Source of the DNA: Eleginops maclovinus
Taxonomy: Eukaryota; Chordata; Actinopteri; Perciformes; Eleginopidae
Assembly: GCF_036324505.1 (NCBI RefSeq)
Contig: NC_086360.1
Location: 20,400,761-20,464,760, forward strand
Direction: 5' to 3'
DNA length: 64,000 nucleotides
In this document: positions 41,144-55,869 of the stretch, piece by piece
How positions within the stretch are numbered: position 1 is the stretch's first letter
How the letters are laid out: each line of letters begins with the position of its first letter
Translations under genes and position numbers: made by a program
Notes under the pieces: generated by a model
What the model was told of the DNA's origin: nothing
The model's input: the letters and a program-made list of their open reading frames with translations, nothing else
Database searches by the model: none

Positions 41144-44100
41144 TGAACACCTGTGGATTGAAGAACTAATGCTGAGATCCAACATCTGCTAAAGCTGTCA
41201 ATTGAATATGTCATTGTGTACAAATTGTAAGTGTGGAAGAGCAAATAGCTCAGATATTTCTTTCTTGAGTTTAAACCCACCACTCCTGTTTTTAGGCAAA
41301 CCTTTTTATATATTGTGGCAGTACTTTCACCCCATCTCTTGCGCACAATTAGGTTATAATTAAATGCACTTTTAGTATGATTGTTATTAAATAAATAAAA
41401 AGAAACAACAAACATGGAATCTGTGAGATGTTTGGAATGCAGATAATTGCCAAAGTGATGATTAGAAAAATGAAAGAAAAAAACACCCTTGAAAGTCCTT
41501 GAATCATAATAAGCCTCAAATCATAATGTTTATTTCCTCTTTTTTTTGCTGAGGAAAGAAAATCACACATTATTTATATAATTATATAAACAAAAGTGAT
41601 GGTAGATTCCATGATCAGCCAGGTTTTGAGGATGCAGTAGTGACCTTGGATCCTTCCTCATGCTCCATGTTGACAGATAAAAACTTTATTACCAGCCATC
41701 TCTGGGACAGGAGACAAACCGCGCGTGAAACCGATGTTTGCTACTATTAGAGAAATGTGGCAATTAGAGGATGATTCTTTTTTTCGCTGCAGTGAAAGCA
41801 CCAAAGAGAAGAAAGGGGTAATAAACACAAATTGTTTGTGGCATAGGAAGCTGCAATTATAAAGTGCTCGGGAAGTTGTTGTGCTTATTGTGCCTGAGAG
41901 TAATGAGATAGTCTGCGCTGATCCCTCACTGATGCTATAGCTCCTAATCCCCAACCCGCTTTCCTGCTTCTCTTGTTTATCCGCCAACATCCTCTGACCA
42001 TTGCTGGCCTGTCACTGCTCTGGGCAGCACTAGGTAACCTTTGACCTGTGAGTTAGCTGACTTTCACCTCCAACAATGGTCTGGCACTGCCGAGGCAACA
42101 AACCAATAATTGTGTCATAAAGTGCAACGTAGTTTGTTTTCCTCCATGTGCATCTAAGAGGGTTTGTCTTGCCACCAAACCAATTGCTCTGTAAACATTG
42201 TAAGCATAAGTTTCACTTAAACGGTTTTCTCCATGGCCAAATGACTGACAGTTCTACCCCTTTGGAATATTCTTATATGAGGAACATATTCTGTCTATAT
42301 CATGAGGTACTGGAGTCTTTTGACCATCTTTTCACACTGAAATGTGGGTTAATACCTCTGATGCCCACTGTGCCATCTGTAAGTCATGTTGAGTGATATG
42401 ATTTTGTAATGTGAGTCTTTATACTTGCATAAGGTTGTGTGTGCCTGCATTCCTGCCTTCACCTACACTTGTGTGTATATCCTCAAGAAGAAGAATGCTG
42501 TGTGAACAGGCGTGTTATCCGGGTGACCTAGAGACACACTGGTTATCACCTCTCTGAGCCTCTCAGGGCTAAACTACAAAGCCAGTGGAAAAACACCACT
42601 CCTGCCTCCCCCCATGCCACTGCATCTGTGTGCTGGTCAGCCAGTATGTCCCCCTACTGCAAGGCTCACCTCCTATCTAATCAACATAGACAGGCCACTT
42701 GTCTGCATACACACACATACAAACTAAATGCATGCTCACGGATTCAAATGCACAAAGACATGCTCAGAGATAGCCCTACACATGTAGGCACACTTAGTGA
42801 TGCACCCACGAAAGCAAATGCACACACACATATACACCCACTTACTGATAATCACAGACAAACTCACATTGATTTGGACCTGCCTTGGCTTCCCAGATAT
42901 GACTAGCTGGCCCAGAAGGCACAGAGGGGGGTCTAAGGCTAAGTGCTAGACATGCAGATCAGGAAGCGGAGGGCGCCACAAGGTTGGACCTCTATGCCTA
43001 AGGGCTTATTAGAAATAAATTGGACCTTCTGACTCTTGAGGGAGAGTCACCCTTCCCCACCCTTGAGCTGAGGTCACCTGACCACTGTGTGGCTCTGTCC
43101 ATGTTCCTACTCATCTTCAGCCATAAAGGAGATTCGGGGGCGCTTACTCCAAATCCATCTTTGGCGCCATTTTAATCCCCTTTTGTTTGGCTTATGAAAT
43201 GCTTTTATTCTTTCAGAGCGCATGCCAGCCGACCTTCTGATGTTACATAGTGCAGCTACCCTTTGCCCCCAACCCTGCCCTCTGAACAACATGTGGCCTG
43301 ATAACAAAACCCTAAACAAAAGAGGTAGATTGCCAGAGCAGAAGAAAGGTGGGGGCTCGCACTTTCTGTCTGCAACACTTCATGAACGCTAAGCAAGGTT
43401 GGCACCGGCTGTTGGAGGTGAGTCGAGGAGAATCGTGGGGAAGTGAATTGCGTTTGGCACCAGGCGGCTATCAGGCAGTAATTAGTATAGCTAACATCCC
43501 AGATGAAGGAGTCAAGTCTAGGTCAGAGTAAAAAACTTCAAGGGTCTTAGCGAGTAAGGGTTGGAGGCCAAGCCATGCCCCCTCCCCTCCCTGAATTGAA
43601 GCTTATGCAGTGCCTGCTCAGATTTGCTGAAATCTGTATTGACCTTTGACCTAAAGGTGTTGCAGCCAGTCACATGTCAGGCTGGCTCCTGTGGACCACG
43701 CTGGATGTGTTCATATTAGATTGGCTCAGTAATTCCGACTCAACCGGACCCAACTCAGAGATTTAGTCTTACACACGATGAAGCTTTTGACGTAGATGTT
43801 ACCTTACAGCTTAAACCCATGCTTGGCATTCCTGCCCTGCTCTGGCCCCAGGATCAACCTTTTTGAACCAATCCAACAGATAAATAAATGCATGTATGGA
43901 CAAATTGTTTGTTTTGTACTACAATTCTGTAAATCTCAATGTAATCTCTTTGATATATGGCAAGCTTGGTGTTTATTTCCTGCATAATGTATCTGTGTGT
44001 GTATGGATGGGTGTTAGGGTCACTGTGCATTAATTCCTGTTCCTTAAAAGATACATAATCCTCTAATGCAAATCTAATCTCTTTTAATACATTGAATATT

Positions 44101-46649
44101 GGTCAACAAATCACATGATAATAAAGTGATATGAAAATGTTTCTTTCGAATGACCGAGGATTTAACCCAAGGCTCTAATCGCAGCTGACACTCAGTTCTT
44201 GTTATGTTGACCATGTCATAAGGTTTATGTTGGATGTTGGCCTGTAACTTTCACACAGCAGGGGCTAAAAGCTTGCCAACCATCCACTAACACAACATAA
44301 ACACAGCCTCTAGTTTATCTCAAATGAAACCTAATATATAGCTATAATAGCAATATTGATACATATGAGCTATAAATGCCCAATACACATTCTCAAATAT
44401 TTTAAATTATATAAATTGTACTCAGTGATTTCTTTGTGTTATTATGTATCAAATACTTTACTCGGAGCAACTTTTGTTTCTAAGGAGTTCAGATAAAAAC
44501 AGTTCTACTGCAAAAAAGGTTTGAACCTTGTGAGCTTTGGTAAATGTAATGTATCCTGTGCGCTATTTCTGTTGCTTTTCATATCTTGAATTCTGGCCTA
44601 GTTTCTGTATCTTGTTTTTAGAAAACATGAGCTAAGCTGTGGTGTGCAAACTAGACAGCCATTAGATCGCTGCACTGTAGGTCTGACCTCTGACCAGCTA
44701 AGCCCAAGCCCCATCCCCCTGGTAAACCTCTCACCCAAGCCCCCCCGCCTGCCCGCTCCATGCCCTGCCCTATCCCTGTCCCTTCTTGGAAATGATATTA
44801 TGAGGTTTGGATCATCCTCCTTGTCTTCCTCCATACTGTAATCCTATTTGCTCCGTCATGTGTTTGTGTTCACAGATGGTGAGTGTGTGTGTATGTGTAA
44901 TGTGTGCATGCGTATGTGGAGGCGGTATGACACCCAGCACACTCACAGCTGTTTGGACTAGCTCACTGGCCACATTGTCTCTCCCACACATCACAGAGAG
45001 GGTGGTCCCGCACAAACACTCACACGGGGCGGTAAACACCTTATCCTCTTGAGGGTTGTTGAACTACAAATGAGTTTAATATTTCGGATAACATCCCTAT
45101 AGAGTTCTAAAGTTCACCCCTCCATCCTTCACTATTCCCTGCTTCAGTGATTTCCTCTGTATCTGCTCTGGTCGTAATGAACATGTTAAGCTCAACGACT
45201 GAATGAGTGCGGAGAGGGGAAGGGGGATATTGTGTGGGGAGTGGGGTTAGTTGGGCGGGAGGCAGTGAGTTCCCAGTCATTGTTGAGTTTCGGGCAAAAA
45301 GAGAGAGAGAAAGCGCAGCGGGGGGAGAGGTCCTTGGCAGTGCTCCAACACTTGGCGTCTCTGCGTCCACATTTAGTTCCAGTTGAGTGCCCACAGTGGG
45401 CATGGCCTACTGCCTTCTCTCTGACCTCTCAACCGAGGACCACTGCTTGCCTGTTTCCACCACCCCTTTTGATTTATCCTTTTCTTCTCCCTCTAACTCC
45501 CCTCCTACTCCTTTGTATTCTGAAAATGGCTTCATAACAGCCAAAACAGAGACGTTTCGAAATTGATTCGTCAAAGCAATGGGATAGGTTTCTGATCATC
45601 CAACCAGTGGGACACTTTTGAGACTTTGTGTGTTTTTTTTAATACAGTGCAACCTATCAATCACCTCTTGATCAAAACATTTAAACAATTACATTTCTGA
45701 AGTGAAAAAAAAAGAACAACAGGTGGGATTTTTCATGTTAATTTGTTTCTGTGTAGTATCTGAAACAATTGCATTGAACAAAAGGAAAGATTTGTTTGTG
45801 CTTTCATGTGAGTGGTAATTGGGATTTTCGTTTTTTGGATACTGCTAGGTGCCATTTGTAGAGAAAATTTGAAGTGGAAAAGCAGAGATCACAGGGTTTC
45901 TATTGTTGTTGACTTTTCCCCTACACTTGAGGACTTTCTCTCAAGGTGGTGCCCTTGACACTTGCTAAGAGAATGTTAGTGTTGTAGTAATAACGCTGTC
46001 AAGTGTCTGTTGGGAAGAAAAGGTCTTCCAGTGACAAACTCATTTTTACATGGAGTTTCTTAGGCATGTATCCAAGTCTCCCATTTTTCTATTTATTTGA
46101 GATGTTTAGATTATGTAATTTTGTGTTAATGTTAGAAGTAATTGTCTCTTGGACAACTGATTGTTGTACTACATGTATTTCTGGAAACATTGCCATTTGT
46201 TCAAATAATACCAAAACAATGACTGAACTTTTGATTCAGGACTTTTGCCCTGTTGTTGATCATTTGAAATAATACAATCTTTAAAACAAATGCTTGTTGT
46301 TGGTAGAAATGTCCTCGCATTTTTTCTTGTTTCAAACAAAATCCATAATTTTGATTTCAGAAAGTCTGATTCTGAATCTGGCCTGTTGTGTTGCTTCACA
46401 GACATTGGAGAAAGTGGGCACCTGGCCAAACCTGGAAGAGTCGATAGCTGTTATACTGGCAAATGCTTGCAGACAAGCAAATTTTGGGAGCCCTAATGAA
46501 TTGCACCTGTATTGATCTCCATGGGAAATGCTGGTATGATACAAGAATAATTTAAAAAGAAAATAACACTGTGTTGTTGTGGATTGAGGAGGTGGAGGTG
46601 AGGTTGTTGGCAATGGGGCCGGGGGGGGGGGACGTGTTTGTGCAGACTT

Positions 46650-46935
46650 TGTCAGGATGCAGATAGCAGGATCAAGATTGCGTATTGACGAGATAGGGAG
46701 CCGGGTGACTGAGCCACAGAAGCTTGAAATAAACTGTCGGAGGCACACGGCCAGTCATTACAGTGAAGCCGCCTGGCCCTGCTCAACCTTGAGCCAGTCG
46801 ATAAGCTATTATAACCATGCAAATTGTGGCCAAATCAGAGACCTGACATATTGGTATTATATTCCTGTGCAGCCACTGGGTTATGCATCATTATTGGGAG
46901 CCGAGCAACAATATGCATTATGCTCCCTTGTTGTT
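46650..46935. promoter_or_regulatory. Candidate conserved non-coding element
   Basis: Unique, balanced sequence with ATGCAAAT near 46818, two ATGCAT-type cores (TTATGCATCA, ATATGCATTA) and CGATAAGC. It follows an 11-base G run (46621-46631). The call rests on composition only. Confidence 0.33.
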
Positions 46936-47144
46936 TAGTGTGTAGACTCATAAGGGGAAAACACTGCCACTTACAAAAGGACAATATTGTTGCACAAGTG
47001 TGTTGTGTAGAGGGCAAAATTGAACACCCAGATATGTTTTTACATGCCAAGCTCTTGTGCCATTTATTCTTTGAGTTTTTTATCAGACTTTTTCTTCTTG
47101 ATCTGACTTCTCCCCCCCTCGTTGTCTCTGTTTCTCTCTTTCAG

Positions 47145-47181
47145 TGGGGCGGCATCCTGCCAGGTCATTTACTCTGAGACA
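47145..47181 (+). other. Candidate 37-nt micro-exon
   Basis: A long pyrimidine tract ending TCTCTCTTTCAG precedes it and GTGAGT follows. Two of three frames are open; the most natural one reads GAASCQVIYSET. Both splice sites are good, but short segments like this occur by chance in pyrimidine-rich DNA. Confidence 0.25.
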
Positions 47182-49930
47182 GTGAGTTGCATTCAGCGGA
47201 CCAGAGTTTGGATGATGTAATTTGTGCTAAAGACTGTGTAAACACTGCTGTGACCTTGGTTTTAGATTTGTCAATAGGGCTGGGTTGTAAAACAGAGAAA
47301 AGGATTGTGTGGGATTGAGAACGATGTTCCTTGCCTATGAGATCTGGAAGTCTCTGACTGACTGATATGATAACCTGAGATATACTTCTGACCCAAGTTA
47401 CACTCCTTTCTTTCTGCTCTCTTTCTCTCTCTTGTCAAAGTTCTCCGCTCACCACAGCTCCAGTCCTTTGTCTTCGATATTGGTGTACTTGCATTCTGTT
47501 GAACACTCATTATTCCTCTTTTTCTCGTGTTCTTCCTACACTTCTCTTTCCTCCTTTTGACCCTGTTCTTTCTTTTTTGATAGTAGTGTCCCTGCCCTTC
47601 TCCCTGCCGCTTGTCCACTGTCTGCCCTCATCTTCTCTGCCATGGTGCTTTGCTCTTTTTCTGCTGTCATCTGTCCTATGCTGCTCTTCATGAGCTCCAG
47701 AGGTCAACACAAGTAAACACTGGCCGACAGCCCAGACAACACAGAGCTATTGATCTGGTTTGGTTAGAGAGGTGATGGGTATCCTGGTGGGTCTCGTAGA
47801 AGGTTATGACCTCCAGGTCTAGACTACGTACTGGGTCCTTCAGTTGGGGATGGTAAGGAAAAAATGAGTCTGACAATTTGATCCACTGAGAACCCCTTAG
47901 GACTACCAGGGCTGCAGGTGTACTGGCTTCAGAATTTGGCTCAGGACATGTTAGAAGATTTGTTAAACATAAGCAACAGTATGCAGCATTTGAGGTGGGT
48001 CGTTTGATGGGTAGCAATGCACAACATAGTTTTTAATAGTACATTTTAAATTGTACACGCTGCCTTAATCTCAAAGTATATTATTATTTTGATATTACTT
48101 TTCACAATAAACAAATCAAAGCCACAGCTCATGTTCCCCTGTTGCTGTAAGTTGGTAACGCTTTGACAAAGGTCCATTTGCCCGTTTTTAAATCAAACAA
48201 ATACAGATTTACAGCAATTTGACTTTATTATTCTGTTTGGATAGGCATAATTTATCATTATCAAGTTGTTACAGCTAAACATAGCTAAACAGTTGAACAT
48301 ATTTGATGATCCACCATTTACGTCCATGTCCAATAGAAATAACATATATTTCTTCATTTGATATTGAGCAGCCCCTACGGTACATACCGTCAAAACATTT
48401 TTTTTTTTCATTACACAGCTGCAAGGAAATAATTTGTGCCAAGTTCCCGGATTGTTCTGAATGATGTCTTTGTTTCACTGAACACATGCCATCCTAACTG
48501 AAGGCCAAATTATTTGTCTTTGTTCAATATCAGAATCTTTAGGGGTTAAGGTCAGGGTATGCCAATGAGATGCATTATTGATTTGCTGGGAGGCTTTAAA
48601 TACCTATTTGGTTAGTGGCGTGTTAGTCCAGAGTTAAAGGTAGGTCTGTTGAATCAGTGCGTTAGTGAGATTTCATTGTGTTTGTGTTGCTCAAGTTTGC
48701 TGTTTCCCGACTTCAACCACCTGTCTACTCAATGTTTTAAACAGCAGGGGCTAGTGTGACTATGGTGACTTACATTGACATTGTAACATGGTCTTGCATA
48801 ATGCGTGGTTGTATGTGACATGGGCATGAGAGATATAATGGGCCACTCAGTGACCATTTGGCATAGAAGCATATTCAACAGCTTCAGGGTGGTGCAGCTT
48901 ATATTTGAAAATACACAAATTTGTTCCACCAAGTTCTGCATGCAATGGCTCGCAGATGGGCAGTGATTAATCAGAGAGGTAACTGTGAAGTAGTTTGCAA
49001 TTAGACTGGAAAGCTCTGAGGCATGCTAATTGAATCAGAAAATTAGCGACAGCTCTGTGCTGAGCTGTAATAGGCTAGCTTCAGCTTACAGCAGGTGCTA
49101 GCCCACTCAGCTGTGGAACAAGGTATTTAAGTCACATTAGCAGCAGTAAAAATATTCCTTGATATGGAACAGTTAGATTTTCTGCTCATTTTCACCATCC
49201 ATGTCACCAGGATAGCCAAACAGCAAGCAAGTTAGCTCAACCAGCTTCTTGCACAAACAATATTGCTCTGGCAAAATGTTGAATGACTAAGGAATTAACA
49301 GATTAAACATAAAAACATTAATATACACGCATGCTTGATAGTGATCACATATAGAAGGCATATAATGCTTTCCTATGTCCAAGCAGTGATAATGTAGAAA
49401 GCTATTTTATTTTCACACTCACTGTGTTCGTTAACTTTGCTGTGCTTTTTCAGCTTTCTCAATTATTTCCCTTCCTCCCATCTGCTGCTCCTCTTCCTTC
49501 TCCTCACCTGCACTTCACTCATGTGCTACCACTCCCTCTTCTTCCTTCCTCTACCCTCCCCAGGGCTCCTGTTTGCTGACATCTCTCTCTGACACAACAT
49601 GAGAAAGTGGTGAGAAATTAAAAATTGATTACTTTTGAGCATGGGGGTTGCCATCTCTTCTGCTCTTTGGCGATGAGAGGGAAAGACAGTTGGAGAAAGG
49701 GAGTTGCTTTTGTGGGAAGGCTCTGCAAGCAGAAGTTCTTTCAGGGTTTCTGTAAAGTCAGAGTTAGAAAAGAGGGTATGGGAGGGTGAAGTGAGGCAAA
49801 GAGGGATGTGCAAAGGAGGAGAGAGTGATGTAGAGGTAGAGAATTCCCCAGGCAGGCAGTGTTGTGCCTCGTAGTTCTGGCTTTAAAGCATGCTGCGTGC
49901 CACACATACAGTAGGAGCAGAGGCCATGAC

Positions 49931-49942
49931 AGAGAGAGAGAG

Positions 49943-49979
<37 letters not shown>

Positions 49980-49997
49980 AGACAGACAGACAGACAG
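49931..49997 (+). repeat. Compound (AG)n-(GT)n-(GACA)4
   Basis: An AG run, then 33 bp of GT (49945-49977), CTA, and four GACA units (49981-49997). Confidence 0.93.
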
Positions 49998-52900
49998 CAT
50001 CATCTTTTTCTGCCTGTTGAGTCCCCCACTCCTCCTCAGCATTCTGATCCTGCCCTGGCTCTGCTAACTCTGATATCTCTATCAGACACGCCTGCCTGCA
50101 AACACACAGGCTCACTTTCACACACTATGATTCACCCACAAGCACAAAATGAATATGCATGCTTTGATAAATACACAATCACTAAAACATGCTTACATAC
50201 AAGCCAATGCACATGCTGCCGTGTGCTAGTTTATAAACACATGTTGTTGCTTACATCTCTCTCACAGACACATACACATAAAGCTTTGACACATTTCCAG
50301 CTGTGTTTGATCGTGCTCATAAGGGTGGTTGTGCCTTCTGTATTGATTTGTGTGTTTTTGTCTGTGTTCACATGTTGTGGGTCTATGCTTAGCCTGAAAT
50401 TAGAGAGGATGGAATGAGGTCTTAGGTTGATGAGAAGCCATCCACTATAAACCAATGTCATGCATTGATTTTCCTGGTAATGAGTTCCCATAATGTAGAC
50501 ACGCACAGATGCATTGAAACGTACACATATGGTTCATTCACACATTGTCATAAGCACTGCTCTCTTCATGGAAGCAAACATTAAAATAGGTAATGAGAAC
50601 ATGCATCTAAATGTATGTTGAAGTTATAAAAATATAATGTTTTGTCATTTTTCAGCATTTCTTCTAATATAATAATGATAACTTCAGAATTGTCAGTTAG
50701 TTTGAGTCATTTTTATCTGGTATTGTGGAAAGAAAAAAGCATATTTTCAATAATTGTCTTGTTTTAGTTCATATCATGTCTCTAAAAGTGTCAGTTCTTA
50801 AGAGGCTGAGGCAAGATCCTAGGTGTAGCCAAGCTATGGCATGTGCTTTGAATTATTGTTAATATTTACTGAAGTGGTGCAAGGGCTTTTTTTGCAAATC
50901 GTTCCCTGGCACAAATCTGAACTCTGTACTGTTCACCCCTCCCAAATTAGTCAGGAGAGCCCTGCCTTCCTAAAGACTTCTTCTTTATCTTTCTCCCTCT
51001 TCCTCTGATTCTTTTTCTCCCCTGCTGAGAGGATAAGGGCACACCCACTCTTAGTCAACTGTAGGGCATTTACACTGAGGTAACAGTGAGGTTAGCTTGA
51101 TCAGCTTTTAGTTTGAAAACTCTGGCACCTGCAGTGGAATAGGCCCTTAGGCTTACACTGAAACTTTTATTTTCAGTGTTTACCTCAACTACCCGGTTAT
51201 TCTGCATGTGACGGTGCAATCTTTCTTTTTCATCAATTATACAACAGAACGGAGTGTCTCATCATGTGGTTTGTCCGATTAGATTCATTTTTGCTCCTCT
51301 CTTTGATGCTTTGAAGATAATTTCCCTATGGCATAGGTCATGTGGTTCTTTAGGAATCTAATCAAATCGCAATATTCCAGCAATATTCTTTATACATTAT
51401 AGAATGAATAGGAATTCCTCCGAGCATGTCCCCTCCTTGTACATCTGTAATTTAGTCAGCTCTGCTCCCGACAGCATATTCCAACACCAGCTTGTTAAAC
51501 AATTTCAAATCTCTACGCCAACTCTAGCCTATTCATATAGTTACCCCCCCCAAGTCCTCCCTCCATCCTTCCATCCCTCCCTCTGTCCCTCCTATGATCC
51601 CATTTCACAGTGGAACCATCAGGAGCTTATCCCAATCTCAGCCTTGGCCGGGGGCCCAAAGCAGTGCATGGCCCGCCTGAACTCAGCTGTGGACTCTCAA
51701 CCTTTCCCTCTGCGCCCTTCCCTGACTAGTTTGCTGGCTCCCCCTTTAACCAGACTCAATCTCTGCCTATTTTAGGAGGGTTTTGGATGGGGGCCTTGAA
51801 ATGCAGTGGATGCTCTTATGCACAGTTTACAGGGCATGTCTAAACACACTCAGGGTGTCGAGTAGAGCTCAACAATAACATAAACTGTCTGCTATTATCC
51901 AGACAGCAGCCAGCACACCAACCAGCCACCCGCCTAGGCAGCCAGTCAAAAGTGCTGCACGCTGTCAGTCAACCAACTATGATGGTAGTCTCCTAACCCA
52001 TGAGCCACCCAGCCATCATGAATGTTACAAAGCTGGGCCAACTAGGGCAGTTCTGAACATGTTTCCCCCAAGCAGAAAAAGCAATTTGGTTCATTTCAAT
52101 ATTTCAGTTCGTTTTTAGAGCCACTATGTCAACGGCTGGTGGCTGATCTCAGTTTTATTCATCACAGACGCAAACCAGCAGCTTAAAACTCAACAAGATC
52201 TGTTTTCCATTTTGCCCTGGGTTTACCTTCTCTCTATCCCTAACAACCCTTTCCAGCCAGTGAATTGCCTCTGAGTCAGGAGTTACAATAATGAAATTGG
52301 GGTTTTAAACAACTGAGCTCATTCCATAGTAGTGTGTGCTACTGGTATGTTATTCTGGCCCTATTGCCCTGCTTATTGTTGCTGAGCTTTATGGGTCATT
52401 AGAGGTTCAGGATGAAGCTGCTGGTCAGAGAATGTACACTAAAAAGGATGGGAAAATGTATATTTCTATTCAAATCAAAACCAGAACTTGAGGCTTAATA
52501 TCTAAAGTGTGATGATTTTTAAGAGGATTTAAATTGCTAAATAAATAATTATTCACAACAACGGTAATGTTCATGCTCAGTATTTTGCCCATGTACAGTG
52601 TGTTTACCTTTTCATAGAGTTGAGTGATAGTGTTTAATCTATGAATGGATAATTTAGAGTTTTCATATAAAGTAAAGTTAGATCAGATGACAACTTCAGA
52701 TGATGGAGATCACCAAATTACTGATGAAATTCCAGATGCTCAGAAGATTTTCTCTGTTGAGTTTTTCTGGTACATTGATGATGGCCATGTTCCTGTGTCC
52801 TCAATAGGCAGTCCTGGTGATGTCTGGCATGCTGAGCATTCTGCACAGGTAATGCACGCCTGACCCTGTCTGGGAGCCGCATGCAGCCATGGTGCTGACA

Positions 52901-53120
52901 GGATTTAGGTGCTTTTAACCCCTACCTTTTCCTGTGCCGCTGAATGTCAACCCAGCACAGGGAGTTTGAGCTAGAAGTGTCATCATATCAGCTCTCAACT
53001 TTGTTCACAGAAAAATGGAAGAGGAAAAGAGGGAAACAAAAGTAGGAGGGGTCTGCTCTAAAACAAATAACTGGCACGGTTTTATGACACCCTGTTGGCT
53101 TCTCATATTTTGCGCTCTCG

Positions 53121-53122
<2 letters not shown>

Positions 53123-53161
<39 letters not shown>
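53123..53161 (+). repeat. (GT)n microsatellite, 39 bp
   Basis: Perfect GT between TCTCGAG and AACTGATG. Confidence 0.95.
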
Positions 53162-53163
<2 letters not shown>

Positions 53164-55831
53164 CTGATGCAATCCGCTGTAAATATCTTAGACCAAGCTG
53201 AAGAGAAGGAAGCTGCTTATCCATCCTCTAACTCTTTCTCTATCTTTTTTAACCTTTCTTGATTTTACTCAGTTTTTCTCTATCTCCCTACCCCTGGGTC
53301 TCTCTCTCTCTCTCACTCTCTTTTTTCCTCTATGTATGTTTCACTGCGTTTGTCGCATTCTTTCTTTTTTTCTTTCCATCCCCTTTCTGGTTTCTGTACC
53401 TCTATCTGAAAGTACTACATGCAGACACTTCTCGGTATCTAAGCCTCACTGACTTAAAAACTCTGAGCTGATCTAGTTTAACCCTCTTTTCTTCGCAAAA
53501 CTGCCTGGTGACCACCTTTATCACCAACCCAACCTCGTCTCCCATCACCTCTGCTGGTCATAAGTCTCAGCCCAAAACTGTCTGCAGGTCGTAGGGAGTG
53601 CCAAAGGTGAGATGAGTGACGTGGCACTCTGGCTGACCCCTGGCAGCTTGGCAGGGCTGCCTCCCTAATGAGATTAGCTGGGTAATGCCGACTCTGTGTC
53701 TGTTTCTCCTGCCGCCCAGCCCGGCCCACCCTGGGGCTCTTTATTTAGCCAGCAGCAGTACAGGGTGTGCCAGCATTCGCAGGTCGAGGGCAGGACAGGA
53801 CCCACAAGCCCACTGCCCTCCCTTGTCCTTTCCCTCCACCCCATCTATCTGGACTGCCCAGCCTGGGTTTGTAGCTTCACCATTGTGCTGTTGCATTGTT
53901 TTTTTTTTGTCTCTTGTTGTGGCTGTGTGTCAAATTCCCTAAATATATCTCTGTCTGTCTGACTGTCTCTTTGACTGAGCGTATCTCCCTCATTTTGTGC
54001 CTGTCTGCATCTCTGCCAGTTTGTCTCTCTCAATCTTTCTCTGCTCTCTCATCATTGTTCATTTCAGCACACAGGTAAAAGTGCCCTTTCATGGCTGGAC
54101 CGAACAATACTGGGCCATGATCAAAGAACGCCCTGATCCATTGAAACACTCACACACACACTCTGCCCTGAGCCAGGCGACCGAGCAAGAAAACCCTGGA
54201 ACCTCAGCTCCCATGCGTACGTGTGACTGGCTTTGATGATTGCTCATAGCAGCGGAAAGTGCAAAGCTGCTCACTGTACCGCCCTGCGAAAACACAGACT
54301 TAGACAGTATTACCTAAGCTGTAACCACCAGCCTTAAACTTTTTAGGTGGCAAGACAACTAGTAAGCAGTCACAAATATAACATGTATTCTAATCTTCCT
54401 TCAGAACATAATGCTAAATTTACTTTCTCTAAATTACTGTAACCCTGTTTGGCTCTTCAGCCTCCTTTGTTTCTTTGTTTAGGTGGCTTTGAGAGATGTT
54501 ATTAGTACCCTTATTAGTAGTGAGGGAGTGTAAGTGCCAATTAAACGCCCACAACTTTGTAACCATGACAGAGTGTTTTTATGAGAGGGTCCTCGACAGA
54601 CAGGGGGCCTCCCGTGGCACAGGTGTGCCCCTCTCAGCTCTAGGGTCACTTTCAACCTGGAGTGTGTGACAGCTTCTGTGTGTCTGACAGTGCTGTGCAG
54701 CCCAGGTGTCCAGGTGTTCCTACTTTCTGAATGTGTGTGTGTGTGCGCGTGCATTAACACCTGCTTGTCTATGGCCCTGGGACACAGACGGGTTCAAGTT
54801 CCACCCAAACCAACATCCTGTACCAATCTTTCATTAGACATGTGTGCATGAATATGTGTGTGTTAATGTATGTTTTTCTGCATATGCCTAGCAACAGTGT
54901 GTGTATCCAACATACTAATACTGTATGCCCTCTGTGCTCATCATTTACACTGAGGGATTGTGTTACCTAGACGTGTCAAAGTCTGCTTTTGTGCCGACAG
55001 ACAGTCAGCTTGCTCTTTACCTTGTGATTGCTCTTGATCACACTGGCATCAGATTCTGACATGTTGTGTCCCAGTTCATCTCTGGCCACATAAGAACACC
55101 ATGGACAAATGTGTCACCCTCAGCCGAGAGCAATATTTAGAGAGGTGAATTAGCTTTAGCCCGAATCCCATTCGTTGTGTTCCAGTTTAACACCTCTGTC
55201 TTCCACATAGACATGCCAGAATGCACACTGAAAAGACCTTACTCGCTCTCCTTCAGCCTCTGTATCTATCTCTTCACAGACAAGTCACAAAATGCACACT
55301 GAAAAGAACAGAGATACACATGCGCATGTGGACGCACAAACACACACACACACAACGGTCCCCCGCCACCATATCACATTGCTGATATGAACCTTTAGAA
55401 AAGAGAAAAGAAACCCTGTTGAATGAAATTAAATTGTGAGATGGATTTAAAGGCCTCCATGTTAATCTCCAAAGAGCACTGCAAACATAATAGCCATGCA
55501 GTTATATGTACAAGAAACTTAATTAACAGGAGACCTTGTCCATAGATGGCAGGTCAAGGGAATCTCACCCACACAGCACCTCATTTTTTCTAGTCAAGGC
55601 ATTGCTCTGTATTTTTACGAACGGAAGCTCCTCCTCAACCTTTAAAACCCTCTGTACATGTTTATAAATCCCTTCAGTCCATACAGTATTTCTCTGTATA
55701 TGTATACTGGCTTCATTATGTGAGTGGCTTATCCAAGCTGTGTTCCCATCTGCAGCTTTCACTTTTGAGTTCCAAATTTCCAAATGATGACATGCTTGCT
55801 TACATTGAGATATGGGTAATAAGGTCCTAAG

Positions 55832-55869
55832 ACACACACACACGCACGCACCACACGCACACGCGCACA
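55832..55869 (-). repeat. CA repeat with CG variants
   Basis: ACACAC followed by ACGC-type variants (GCACGCACCACACGCACACG). Confidence 0.85.

Larger units (their letters stand above)
41144..49930. other. Non-coding, mostly unique stretch
   Basis: No recognisable gene. About 48945-49140 is unique and TAAT-rich. About 47400-47700 and 49450-49562 are pyrimidine-rich. A 109-codon minus-strand frame at 47688-48017 has no recognisable domain. Confidence 0.45.

Noticed and set aside
47688..48017. 109-codon minus-strand frame
   Set aside because: The opening looks somewhat protein-like, but there is no recognisable domain, promoter or splice context, and this length can occur by chance in 64 kb.
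49564..49609. Segment with a very good acceptor and a GTGAGA donor
   Set aside because: All three frames contain stops; at best a non-coding exon, more likely chance in C/T-rich DNA.
52645..52863. 72-codon frame with a possible CAG|GTAATG donor near its end
   Set aside because: No acceptor or promoter supports the start and the peptide is unrecognised.
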